Origin: an uncultured Prevotellaceae bacterium
GTDB taxonomy: Bacteria; Bacteroidota; Bacteroidia; Bacteroidales; Bacteroidaceae
Assembly (NCBI GenBank): GCA_902762325.1
Contig: CACWNV010000004.1
Coordinates: 40,329-104,328, forward strand
DNA: 64,000 nucleotides
Reading direction: 5' to 3'
Positions 38,101-44,509 of this stretch are shown here, one piece after another; the stretch's first letter is position 1, and every line of letters starts with the position of its first letter. The notes beneath the pieces were generated by a model that was not told where the DNA came from, searched no databases, and worked only from the letters and a program-made list of their open reading frames with translations. The translations under genes were made by a program, and so were the position numbers.

Positions 38101-38459
38101 TGACGGTGGCTGAGTCGGCGAAGTGCGACGAAAGCGTGACCATCACTGTAACGCCTGACAGCGGCTATATGCTGGACACCATTGAGGTGAAGGACGCAAA
38201 CGGTAACGACGTGCCTCTCAGCGACATGAGTTTCACCATGCCAAAGAGCGACGTGACGATTACGGTGACATGGAAATTGGCAGGCTTGAAAGGCGACGTG
38301 AACCGCGACGGCAATGTTGACATCAGCGACGTGGTAGCACTGGTGAACATCATCCTGAACAGCAGCTCCGACCATCAGGAAGAAGCTGACCTGAACAACG
38401 ACGGAAACATCGACATCAGCGATGTGGTAGCACTGGTGAACATCATACTGGGACAATGA
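35163..38459 (+). CDS. BspA-type leucine-rich repeat / beta-repeat surface protein with C-terminal dockerin
   Basis: The domains in order are BspA-like LRR_5 repeats (residues about 45-130: IPNSVTYIGEYAFA, IPNSVTSIGNFAFI), a region with GLUG-like short repeats (about 290-430), six right-handed beta-helix-like repeats of 33-35 residues (about 710-910, core NGGxNGAGIGTG), a bacterial repeat-like domain (EEQHGTVTVAESAKCDESVTITVTP) and two dockerin F-hand motifs (GDVNRDGNVDISDVVALVNIIL and ADLNNDGNIDISDV) at the C-terminus. It is a large exported adhesin-like protein. The start is abnormal: the upstream frame MKTMMKNSNLMTR (ATG at 35122) reaches a stop at GGATGA, one base out of frame with this ORF. 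As it stands only a stub of the signal peptide (MMLTATTAWA) is encoded in frame. Confidence 0.8.
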   Translation: MMLTATTAWADDSGECGEGVTYYYNASTHTLTISGEGDIVMSPWEESFYDDIRTVVIEDGVTGIDDHAFVGCHFLNSVSIPNSVTYIGEYAFASNYSMTSVSIPNSVTSIGNFAFIHCSSLTSVFVNAETPPAIGEDAFEYNANGRKIYVPSSSVATYKENWSSYANNIVDVSSLFSQDGDTYTIHNNLGWEVFCDALQDNDTWNRFTDKTVKLGADITVTRMAGSSGHEFCGTFDGDHHTLTVQYGTADAPIEQQQFVAPFVETARNSSPVFRNLTIDGNIYVKYADSSVEPGVGGLIGHLFGDVTVEHCTSKVVINSDKDRVGGFVGLCEYAVTFTDCKSSAVISSSIGNISGFVGWSRSSAFTIAFEGCLFNGKLLQLNGTGGSGGCFVGWKGDAKTVNINNCLVAPATLAEGESMASSGSATFCRQHNDKLPAEIKNSYYTTEFGAAQGTQVHSIKAGKGVSVAMAGNVIHEYETSGITFYNTGIMCDGKLYAVKDDVVSLSLSHEDQEGYAFLGYEAKDSLQNTFALNADGDNYTLTMPDDDVAVTAKVVIGYYSLTLPDKMEVVSADQAAIDGKYPVGTIIKFKLKSNYAVEGDVKNGDEVLEANAQGIYTVTVGNADIMITVIITLTGGNYTAQNCDELRGSTNGTVTIADGASITLSDVTINGGIVCEGTATIILVGENSVTGQFNNAGIQVGGFETTLTIKGNGSLTANGGSNGAGIGTGNVDPNSNVTFGDIIIEGGIITATGGRNGAGIGTGNVVSGTVTLSNITIEGGSITAKGGEYGAGIGNGHVWNGGSVTLGNITIKGGSITANGGRNGAGIGTGHVDGGSVTLSDITIEGGSITANGGESGAGIGTGRVDNGTVTLGDITIKGGTVMATGDDNGWANGIGKGESRYNTVNLGTLTIYDDIDLVEAFASFPAGGIGCNIVYMHGETNVTENASDYFIINHDDFSDVIKARKYAIILVNEEQHGTVTVAESAKCDESVTITVTPDSGYMLDTIEVKDANGNDVPLSDMSFTMPKSDVTITVTWKLAGLKGDVNRDGNVDISDVVALVNIILNSSSDHQEEADLNNDGNIDISDVVALVNIILGQ
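37291..37900 (+). repeat. Six ~100-bp tandem repeats inside the BspA-like gene
   Basis: Units of about 99-105 bases encode GSITANGGxNGAGIGTGxV followed by GxVTLxxITIEG. The middle units are the most alike and the last (GTVMATGDDNGWANGIGKG) is the most diverged. Such high DNA identity allows copy-number change by recombination. Confidence 0.85.
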
Positions 38460-38479
38460 TTTTTACGTGTGAAGGATGA

Positions 38480-38668
38480 ATTAGGAAGGAGGAAGGATTT
38501 TGATGTTTGAAGTAGGAATTAGGAAGGATGAAGTGGTCGCCGAAGGCGAGAAGGAAGTAGTGAAGGATGAAGTACTTCAAACTTCAAACCTTGAATACTG
38601 CGCAAAGCGCACTACTTCCTAATTCCTCCTTCCGCCTTCCTACTTCTAATTCCTCCTTCCGCCTTCCT
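38480..38668. repeat. Low-complexity intergenic repeat block B
   Basis: It shares with block A (34150) the words AATTAGGAAGGAGGAA, GAAGTGGTCGCCGAAGGCGAG (38529-38549), GCGCAAAGCGC and CCTAATTCCTCCTTCC in the same orientation. The terminal CTTCCTACTTCTAATTCCTC segment is itself repeated. No gene is visible. Confidence 0.7.
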
Positions 38669-38673
38669 ACTTC

Positions 38674-38809
38674 TTATTCAACATCAATACTGAATCGTTC
38701 TGACATCCATTTCACGATGTTGGGGGGAAGTACTCTCATGCCGGGTGTCATGCCCATCTGGGCGAGTTCCTTTTCGAATGGCTTGCACCAGCGGAGCTTT
38801 CATAATACT
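38674..38809 (-). pseudogene. C-terminal gene remnant truncated at a repeat array
   Basis: On the minus strand an open frame of about 44 codons reads KLRWCKPFEKELAQMG, then MTPGMRVLPPNIVKWMSERF and SIDVE, and ends with TAA at 38674. There is no start: the codon just before it is a TGA lying in the boundary of the 22-bp repeat array. The sequence looks protein-like and could be the tail of an accessory-element gene. I do not recognise the family. Confidence 0.5.
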
Positions 38810-38880
38810 ATATTGTTTACGTTGTCTAATTGTATCGTTTATGCGGTCTAAGTGTATCATTTACAGGGTATAAATGGCAT
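38805..38880. repeat. 22-bp-period palindromic repeat array, copy 2
   Basis: Units start at 38805, 38827 and 38849, with a partial unit at 38871 (TAAATGGCAT). They match the family seen at 15031 and 55962: TAAAYG-TAT-CRTTTA plus a 7-base linker. Its left end coincides with the broken end of the gene remnant at 38809. Confidence 0.75.
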
Positions 38881-38905
38881 ATCTATATGTATGTCTTTGC
38901 GGTTT

Positions 38906-39019
38906 AGTGACGATAGTGACGATAGAAATACTAACTTTCGTATAAGGAAATACATTTAGGTCGGGGGTAAATAATTTCCTATAGGGAAAGTTGCAAAACC
39001 TATCGTCACTATCGTCACT
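38906..39019. repeat. Iteron-like extended inverted repeat beside the VirE gene
   Basis: A perfect 20-bp arm, (AGTGACGAT)2AG at 38906-38925, is inverted at 39000-39019. Each arm is itself two direct 9-bp repeats. Inside, AACTTTC-6nt-GGAAAT and ATTTCC-6nt-GAAAGTT form a nested second inverted repeat. The 114-bp structure lies 11 bases after the stop of the VirE_N/VirE gene. It resembles a replication or recombination site, or a very long terminator hairpin. No T run is present. Confidence 0.85.
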
Positions 39020-39030
39020 GGCTTACATTC

Positions 39031-41511
39031 TCAGAATGGTAGTGGCTGCTCATGCCATGAGGTATCTGCCTGTGAGTCAACCGTTTCGTTATCAGTTATT
39101 GCCAGTGTCGGCTGAATCTCGTTAGGGGGAATCTGATAGACTTCATAGAAGGCTCCCTGGTTAGTGCGAACCCGCTTAAACCCCAGTTTTGTCATTGCCA
39201 GCGACACCTTCCGAGAAGACAGTCCTCGCCCCACCACGCCGCCATTGATGAACTGACAGATGCTGGCAGCATTCATCAGCGTGATCTTGTCTGTAGCGCG
39301 TGGTGGGCGTAGTCGCGAGCGAATCAGTTGCTCCTCGTCGCTCTCTATGCGGAATGCCTGGTTCTGTTGCTCCACGATGCGCTGTTCGTCAGGGTCGAAC
39401 CAATAGCGGAAGCCCTGCCTGAGTTCGTCACGCAGCTGGGCATAGAGCTGGTCGTAGTCGAGAGCCCACGTGCGAGGATCGTCGATGTGGTCGACCTTGA
39501 AGCAGAGCCAACGGCGGTTGCCCGTGTCGTCGCTGAGGAAGTGCTGCTGGTTGCCTGAGCCGCAGAACGATGCCAGCCGGTGCTTCTCCTCGCGGAAGCG
39601 GGCGTAGGGGCGTCGCTCCTTCACCTTCTCGCTGGTGGCAAGCGCTTTCAGTTCGCTGATGTCGCGTGGGTTCTGCAGGTCAATCTCCTCAATCTCCACC
39701 AGGCAGTTCTCTGCCAGTGCCAGATGGTCGTCCTTCGACGAGAACGAGTTGTGGGCGTTCTCCCAGAAGTACATGCGCAACTGTGGAGGCAACAGGTGAC
39801 GGAAGAACGTGGTCTTGTAGATGCCCTGTGCGCCAATGAGCACAAAGATTTCGTGGTTGCTGTTGAGGTCGCTCATCCATGATGCCACACATGCCACGAG
39901 CCATTTGTGCAAAGCCCAGTAAAATAATGAAGAATGAAGATTGAAGAATGAAGAATCTGCTACAGCTGTTCCTTTTCCCATAGAAGATTGAATTTCCTCT
40001 TTCCCGCCGACTTTTCCAGTAGGAAATTCTTCATTGCTTTTCCCTTCGGCCAGTGACCGTTGGTTCTTCATTCTTAATTCTTCACTTTCAATCACATGAC
40101 TGCAAAGTTCCTTCACCCTGTCCTTGCCGTCCCAAGCGGGCAGAGACTCGATATACTCGCGCACAGGATGGTAGAGCCGTGCGAAGTCAGAGCGGAGCAC
40201 ATCCATCACGTCGTTCTTCAGCACACGCTTTCCCGTGTCTGCCGCCATCTGACTACGGATAGAACAGACTACGCGCTCGTCGAGAAGGCCAAAAGCCTCA
40301 CCCCCAGCCTTATACATCAACTGATCTGTCACCACATTGTAGATAACCTCCACATGCTGACGGAGCCAGTCCTTGATTTCCGGTAGGGTGATCATCGAAG
40401 TCTCTTTCGGCTTCCGCCCTTTCCGGTTCAATCGCCATGTGCCGTGCTCCTGCGTCTTCTTATAGCAACTGCGGATGGTATTCTCACGCTCCTTGTTGTT
40501 GTAGTCGCTCCACACCTGCGAAGCCCATTGGAGCAGTTCGTCCAGATCCACGCCGTAGCGGTTCATCAGGAATGCCGCGTGCATCACGTAGTCGTGGTGG
40601 TGCCCACTTTGGTATACCAGTCCACGACCAGCCAGCGTCTTTTCCACATTCTGCCAGGCATCCTCCACGCTGACCGAATGAGTGCCAGCCGCATACTCCC
40701 GTCGCGGCTTCCCCCTTTCCTTGTCGGTAGAGAAGTTGGCAGCAAGAATCTCGTCGTCGGTAATCACGAAAGGCTCTGCCTCCCAGTTCACATACACCTC
40801 AGGATCGTGTGCCAACCCGCAGAGCCGCGTGTAGTCTGAGCACTGCGCATCATACTCGTGTTCCACCAATTCAGCATAGTAGCGGTTCCCTTTCAGGAAT
40901 GCTGCAGGAAAGGAGATAGCCTCACCCCCGGCCCCTCTCCAAACAGCCTCACCCCCGGCCCCTCTCCAAACAGCCTCACCCCCGGCCCCTCTCCGAGGGG
41001 AGAGGGGAGTAGATAGACTATCCTCTGCCGCCTCGCGTGTGTAGCGGTATATAATGCGGAAGCCATTGCCACCTATAGTGACGTAGCATAATAGCGTATG
41101 CGGGTCAGCATTGATCTTCTGTCTGACAGTCTCAATGGCGGTAGCAAATTGGCTTCCTCCTTCGGACCGCCGATCTTGCGATTCTTCATTCTTCATTCTT
41201 AATTCTTCATTTACAAGGCCATCAATATCACACAATGCCAGCCCCGTGAACCCAAGAATATTCGCCGCACTGCGTCCGTTGCCGTCGAACAGTACACCGA
41301 TGGAGCAAGCCGGAACCATCTTCCGTTTCACCTCCTCGTCCGCCTTCTCCTTGCCCAGCACCGATGCCATCTTGCGGTAGCTCTCCGTCTTGTACCTCAC
41401 GTCGTTGTCATACCGTATGAGCCTCACAATCTCTTCCATCCCCACCGCCCGGCTCGGCGATGAGGTCAGACACTGGTATAAACTTAGTTTCTGTTGTAAT
41501 ATCTGTATCAT
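39031..41511 (-). CDS. VirE_N (BT4734-like) / VirE primase-helicase-type protein
   Basis: This 826-residue protein has an N-terminal BT4734-like VirE_N domain (GFTGLALCDIDG near residue 92, TIGGNGFRIIYRY near 145) and a C-terminal VirE P-loop ATPase domain. The latter has GAQGIYKTTFFRHLLPP, VEIEEIDLQ, GSGNQQHFLSDDTGNRRWL and TSEKVKERRPYARF. Such proteins resemble the primase-helicases of phages and integrative elements and sit in accessory islands of Bacteroidetes. No integrase is in the window. Three stretches (about residues 99-120, 168-198 and 474-530) are in-frame insertions of intergenic repeat sequence, annotated separately. They fall between conserved blocks, so the protein may still work. 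Confidence 0.85.
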   Translation of the reverse strand: MIQILQQKLSLYQCLTSSPSRAVGMEEIVRLIRYDNDVRYKTESYRKMASVLGKEKADEEVKRKMVPACSIGVLFDGNGRSAANILGFTGLALCDIDGLVNEELRMKNEESQDRRSEGGSQFATAIETVRQKINADPHTLLCYVTIGGNGFRIIYRYTREAAEDSLSTPLSPRRGAGGEAVWRGAGGEAVWRGAGGEAISFPAAFLKGNRYYAELVEHEYDAQCSDYTRLCGLAHDPEVYVNWEAEPFVITDDEILAANFSTDKERGKPRREYAAGTHSVSVEDAWQNVEKTLAGRGLVYQSGHHHDYVMHAAFLMNRYGVDLDELLQWASQVWSDYNNKERENTIRSCYKKTQEHGTWRLNRKGRKPKETSMITLPEIKDWLRQHVEVIYNVVTDQLMYKAGGEAFGLLDERVVCSIRSQMAADTGKRVLKNDVMDVLRSDFARLYHPVREYIESLPAWDGKDRVKELCSHVIESEELRMKNQRSLAEGKSNEEFPTGKVGGKEEIQSSMGKGTAVADSSFFNLHSSLFYWALHKWLVACVASWMSDLNSNHEIFVLIGAQGIYKTTFFRHLLPPQLRMYFWENAHNSFSSKDDHLALAENCLVEIEEIDLQNPRDISELKALATSEKVKERRPYARFREEKHRLASFCGSGNQQHFLSDDTGNRRWLCFKVDHIDDPRTWALDYDQLYAQLRDELRQGFRYWFDPDEQRIVEQQNQAFRIESDEEQLIRSRLRPPRATDKITLMNAASICQFINGGVVGRGLSSRKVSLAMTKLGFKRVRTNQGAFYEVYQIPPNEIQPTLAITDNETVDSQADTSWHEQPLPF
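39921..40092. repeat. In-frame repeat insertion 3 in the VirE gene
   Basis: The left end is built of GAAGAATGAAGATTGAAGAA-like words and the right end of their complement (TTCTTCATTCTTAATTCTTC). It is thus a MITE-like piece of about 170 bases with imperfect terminal inverted repeats. It is read through without stop as EELRMKNQRS ... SSFFNLHSSLFYW between two VirE blocks. Confidence 0.7.
40920..41007. repeat. In-frame repeat insertion 2 in the VirE gene
   Basis: A 27-base unit (CCTCACCCCCGGCCCCTCTC plus CAAACAG) is present as two full copies (40920, 40947) and one of 21 bases (40974). A CCCCTCTCC-GAGGGGAGAGGGG palindrome follows. It encodes three copies of GAGGEAVWR-type peptide. The G+C-rich word is a common interspersed repeat in Bacteroidetes intergenic DNA. 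Confidence 0.85.
41151..41214. repeat. In-frame repeat insertion 1 in the VirE gene
   Basis: ATTCTTCATTCTTCATTCTT and AATTCTTCATTTAC (41181-41214) are the same word family as insertion 3. Read from the minus strand it encodes VNEELRMKNEESQD directly after the conserved CDIDGL motif. Confidence 0.7.
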
Positions 41512-41539
41512 AATCTCCTGTTGAATAATGATTATGACA

Positions 41540-41547
41540 CAAAGATA
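41540..41547 (-). promoter_or_regulatory. -7 element of the VirE gene
   Basis: On the minus strand TATCTTTG matches TAnnTTTG. The transcript would start near 41533, about 22 bases before the ATG at 41511. No TTTG is at the -33 position, but TTTAC-containing direct repeats occupy the upstream region. Confidence 0.6.
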
Positions 41548-41574
41548 CTAAAAAAGAAATTGCCCGCCAAGGGC

Positions 41575-41700
41575 AATTGGTCCGGGTAAAGAGCCGGGTA
41601 AAGAAGTAAAGCGCAGGGTAAACCGTCCGGTAAAAAATCGGTCTTTTCGTTGGCATTTTTTACTGACGGTAAAGCGTGGAGTAAAAAATCACCCCCTCTC
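41575..41700 (-). repeat. TTTAC-containing direct repeats upstream of the VirE gene
   Basis: On the minus strand TTTAC recurs at least seven times in about 120 bases, at roughly 8-15-base spacing in its denser part. Several copies extend to TTTACCCGG or TTTTTTACCGG. This could be an iteron set or an operator cluster. It spans the gap between the VirE gene and the upstream gene. Confidence 0.5.
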
Positions 41701-42333
41701 GTTCAGCAGTTGCTCGAACCGCTCGGCTATCCGCTTCATTCGGTCGAAGGGGTCGCGCTTCTTCATCAGCGTGGAATCGTACTTCCATTGCCTGAACGGT
41801 TTGCAGAAGAGTGTCTGACTGATGTTCTTCACCGACTGCTTAGAGTAGAGCCGCCTCAGTTCTGAAGGTATCGTCCGCTTCACCCATGAGTCGAAGCCGT
41901 CGAAGTCATCATCCGCAAACAGCCCTGCGTCGCTCATTATCCGGAATACTGCCTGCCAGTGAGTCTGTTTGTTGAAGAGCCTTTCGCCCGGTTTCCATTC
42001 CTCTTTCATCAGTCGCTCCAGACATCGGCAGATGTTGTCGTCGGAGAGGTCGGGCTTCATCATCGTCTTCATCATGTTGTCCATCCGTTGCAGCTCCCGC
42101 TCCTCAGCCCTCCTGCGCTCAGCCTTCTCGAACGCATCAACCCTTGCCATCGCCCAGCGGTACGCCTGCGGCCAGTCATTCTTGAAAGAAAAAATAGGAG
42201 CCAGATTTCTGATTTCAGCCCTTGTCACGTCAGCACCACCGTTAGCAAGATAATAGTCCACCATCTCGGCCACCATCTGCTGAAAGGCGGTCATCCCCTC
42301 GTCGGGGCTTGCTATGGTCTGTTGCTGCTTCAT
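41689..42333 (-). CDS. Uncharacterised protein upstream of the VirE gene
   Basis: This 214-residue soluble, highly charged protein (opening MKQQQTIASPDEGM) has a long helical, Arg/Glu-rich middle (DAFEKAERRRAEERELQRMD, residues 69-88). I do not recognise a family. Codon use and orientation match the VirE gene, and the stop is about 150 bases before the VirE promoter region. It is probably an accessory gene of the same element. Confidence 0.6.
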   Translation of the reverse strand: MKQQQTIASPDEGMTAFQQMVAEMVDYYLANGGADVTRAEIRNLAPIFSFKNDWPQAYRWAMARVDAFEKAERRRAEERELQRMDNMMKTMMKPDLSDDNICRCLERLMKEEWKPGERLFNKQTHWQAVFRIMSDAGLFADDDFDGFDSWVKRTIPSELRRLYSKQSVKNISQTLFCKPFRQWKYDSTLMKKRDPFDRMKRIAERFEQLLNERG

Positions 42334-42574
42334 ATCGGTAAAAGCGGGATGTGTTGTTATTTGGAATCTTTGTTGTATAATGGTTGCTTACGCGTGGGTC
42401 GTCGCCTGAATTAAGCGTACGGTTTCTCTGGACGAGTGAACTGTCTCCCATGATAACAACGCGGATTCCGCCGCTGACGATGCCGCAGACCTGTAGCACG
42501 ACCTCACTGGCCGCCCTGCCATTCCTGGCAGACCGTCCCACAAAACGCGTCCTGGGTGTCATCGTCGGCATCAT
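42242..42574 (-). CDS. Doubtful hypothetical ORF, 110 codons
   Basis: The ORF begins MMPTMTPRTRFVGRSARNGR and overlaps the next gene by 92 bases at its 3' end, where it is out of frame. A -7 element (42647-42654) about 70 bases upstream suggests that the operon transcript starts here. The composition (Gly/Arg/Ser) is not distinctive. It may be a real short gene with a frameshifted end, or just leader sequence. Confidence 0.3.
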   Translation of the reverse strand: MMPTMTPRTRFVGRSARNGRAASEVVLQVCGIVSGGIRVVIMGDSSLVQRNRTLNSGDDPRVSNHYTTKIPNNNTSRFYRYEAATDHSKPRRGDDRLSADGGRDGGLLSC

Positions 42575-42646
42575 ATCCTTTTACCTTTAAATATTAATTT
42601 TTTACCAAAAAACGAATCAGAGGAGAGTATTGGCAAATACAGACAA

Positions 42647-42654
42647 CAAAGTTA
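42647..42654 (-). promoter_or_regulatory. -7 element upstream of the VirE-island genes
   Basis: On the minus strand TAACTTTG matches TAnnTTTG. The transcript would start near 42640 and run into the 42574 and 42333 ORFs. No clear -33 element is seen. Confidence 0.45.
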
Positions 42655-43085
42655 CAAAGAATTTTTCATATTCCTTGCATATTTAACCAGTTTTTTTTCA
42701 GATGCCCGACTCCGTAGCAAATCACTTTGGCAATGTCCCCCCCCTTCCTCCTTTCCAGTTTGCCACCTCACCCAAATCGGAACCGTTCACCATGGAAGAA
42801 TAGTGAAACCAATATATACCAAATAGTTTTTTTTTTGTGAAGGAAGGTATGTGGTTGAGAGTTGGAGGGGGAGGGTGTATGGCGTGAGTTCGACGCTATT
42901 AAAGGAGGAAGTAATGCACGTCATGATACTCTTCCACGAGTCTGGCTATTTCTTTGAAGTTGGAGGAAGGAAGAATTCAGTTGAGCAGATTGTAGATGTT
43001 TCTAATGGAATTTGGATTTGTTGCTGTCGTTTCCATGCCATTAACTTACAATTATAAAGAAGACGTTGATTTCTTGCGTGTTTTA
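42655..43085. other. Intergenic stretch without supported genes
   Basis: It contains a C8 run near 42737, a T-rich stretch near 42690 and a T8 run near 42828. A 68-codon plus-strand frame at 42851 has no promoter or family likeness. I see nothing else here. Confidence 0.6.
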
Positions 43086-43100
43086 TTTGGATAATTTAGT

Positions 43101-43166
43101 AGAATTGAGTAAATTTGCAGCAAGAATTGAGTAAATTTGCAATAGAAATTGAGTAAAATCTACAAT
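43101..43166 (+). promoter_or_regulatory. Three 22-bp tandem repeats carrying duplicated -7 elements
   Basis: Units at 43101, 43123 and 43145 share RAATTGAGTAAA. The first two contain TAAATTTG, a perfect TAnnTTTG box, at 43110-43117 and 43132-43139. The third has TAAAATCT. A TTTG at 43086-43089 is 20 bp from the first box. The gene starts 11 bases after the array. The repeat thus multiplies the promoter core of the DUF4143 ATPase gene. Confidence 0.8.
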
Positions 43167-43176
43167 TGTTTTGAGC

Positions 43177-44415
43177 ATGACCTATATACGAAAGCAATAT
43201 CACACACTCCGGGAGCGCATCCTTGAACCAAGGCGCTTTATGCAGATATTGGCAGGACCGAGACAAGTAGGAAAAACTACGCTTGTTGGTCAGGTTCTGG
43301 ACGACATCTCCATTCCGTATACCTTAGAGGTGGCTGATGCTATAGATCCTAAGGATAGTGACTGGATTCACCGTGTATGGGAGTCTGCACGTGCCACGAT
43401 GCAAATACGCAAAGAGCAGGAGCGTCTGTTGGTGATTGACGAGGTGCAGAAGATTGACAATTGGAGTGAGGTAGTGAAACGTGAATGGGATGAAGACAGT
43501 CGTCGACGTGTGAACCTGAAGGTAGTGCTGCTTGGTAGTAGTCGCCTTCTGCTTAAACGAGGAATGACAGAATCGCTTGCTGGTCGCTTTGAACTGATTC
43601 GACTTGGACACTGGAGCCTACAGGAGATGAGGGATGCCTTCGGCGTTACGCTTGACCAGTACATTTACTTTGGTGGTTATCCAGGACCTGCAGGCATGAT
43701 TGATAACGAAAAGCGATGGCGTAAGTATATCAAGGACTCTCTGGTGGCTCCTGCCATTGAGAAGGATGTTATTATGACTTCAAACATCTACAAGCCAGCG
43801 TTAATGAAGCAACTCTTTGAGTTGGGATGTGGCTACTCTGCCGAAATACTATCGCTGACCAAGCTAATGGGGCAGTTGCAGGATGCCGGGAATGTGACCA
43901 CGCTTGCGGCCTATCTGGATATCCTTGACGAGTGTGCCCTATTGACAGGTCTGCAGAAATATGCTCGTGACGATGCACGTAAACGTGGCTCTGTACCTAA
44001 ATACCAGGTATATAACAATGCACTGCTGACTGCCTATAAAGGCCATTCGTTTCTTGCCGACCGTACGGACACAAGGCTGTGGGGACGATGGGTAGAGAGT
44101 GCTATAGGAGCACACATCCTGAGTATGGCAGAGGAACTGGACTACAAGGTGTATTATTGGCGTGAGCCGTCAAGAAGTAAAGACGAGAGTGATAAAGAGG
44201 TTGATTTCATTATAGACAATGATGGTGAGTTGACAGCTATAGAGGTGAAAAGCGGTCGTCGCGGAATGAATTCCGGATTGCCTGCTTTCGTAGAAGCATT
44301 CCATCCCAAACGGGCTTTTGTGGTAGGTACGGGCGGTGTTTCTTTGGAAGATTTCCTAAGTTGTGATATGGAAACTCTGCTTAACCATCTGTTCAATGGA
44401 AACTTCTCAATCTGA
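43177..44415 (+). CDS. AAA-type ATPase with C-terminal DUF4143 domain
   Basis: The Walker A motif GPRQVGKTTLV lies at residues 27-37 and Walker B LLVIDEVQKI near residue 85. The C-terminal half (WGRWVESAIGAHIL, YYWREPSRSKDESDKEVDFIID, AIEVKSGRR) matches DUF4143, a PD-(D/E)XK-like fold. I choose the ATG at 43177 (MTYIRKQYH). A TTG two codons earlier is possible. The protein has 412 residues. These proteins are numerous in Bacteroidetes and their role is unsettled. It is preceded by a promoter-bearing tandem repeat. Confidence 0.88.
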   Translation: MTYIRKQYHTLRERILEPRRFMQILAGPRQVGKTTLVGQVLDDISIPYTLEVADAIDPKDSDWIHRVWESARATMQIRKEQERLLVIDEVQKIDNWSEVVKREWDEDSRRRVNLKVVLLGSSRLLLKRGMTESLAGRFELIRLGHWSLQEMRDAFGVTLDQYIYFGGYPGPAGMIDNEKRWRKYIKDSLVAPAIEKDVIMTSNIYKPALMKQLFELGCGYSAEILSLTKLMGQLQDAGNVTTLAAYLDILDECALLTGLQKYARDDARKRGSVPKYQVYNNALLTAYKGHSFLADRTDTRLWGRWVESAIGAHILSMAEELDYKVYYWREPSRSKDESDKEVDFIIDNDGELTAIEVKSGRRGMNSGLPAFVEAFHPKRAFVVGTGGVSLEDFLSCDMETLLNHLFNGNFSI

Positions 44416-44509
44416 AGAAACTCGACAAGCATAATCCGCTGAAGTTGCGGGAGAAAATAGAGAAAATAAATATTGTTATTCTTAAAAACAATGTGTTAAT
44501 AATAGAATT

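Noticed and set aside
36849-38456. Several long minus-strand frames opposite the BspA-like gene (including 268 and 242 codons)
   Set aside because: They mirror the internal repeats (repeated MPAPFRPPFAVM or DACAVPTSVCRD peptides) and the dockerin motifs, so they are antisense shadows of a repetitive gene.
40920-41007. Functional proline/glycine-rich linker in the VirE protein
   Set aside because: The exact 27-base tandem copies and the terminal palindrome identify it as an inserted nucleotide repeat rather than a selected linker.
41408-41656. 82-codon minus-strand ORF overlapping the VirE start
   Set aside because: It covers the promoter and TTTAC repeats and shows no domain. It is a shadow of regulatory DNA.
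42384-42590. 68-codon plus-strand ORF
   Set aside because: It is opposite the equally doubtful 42242-42574 frame. It is Thr/Pro/Ser-rich with no start signal or promoter.
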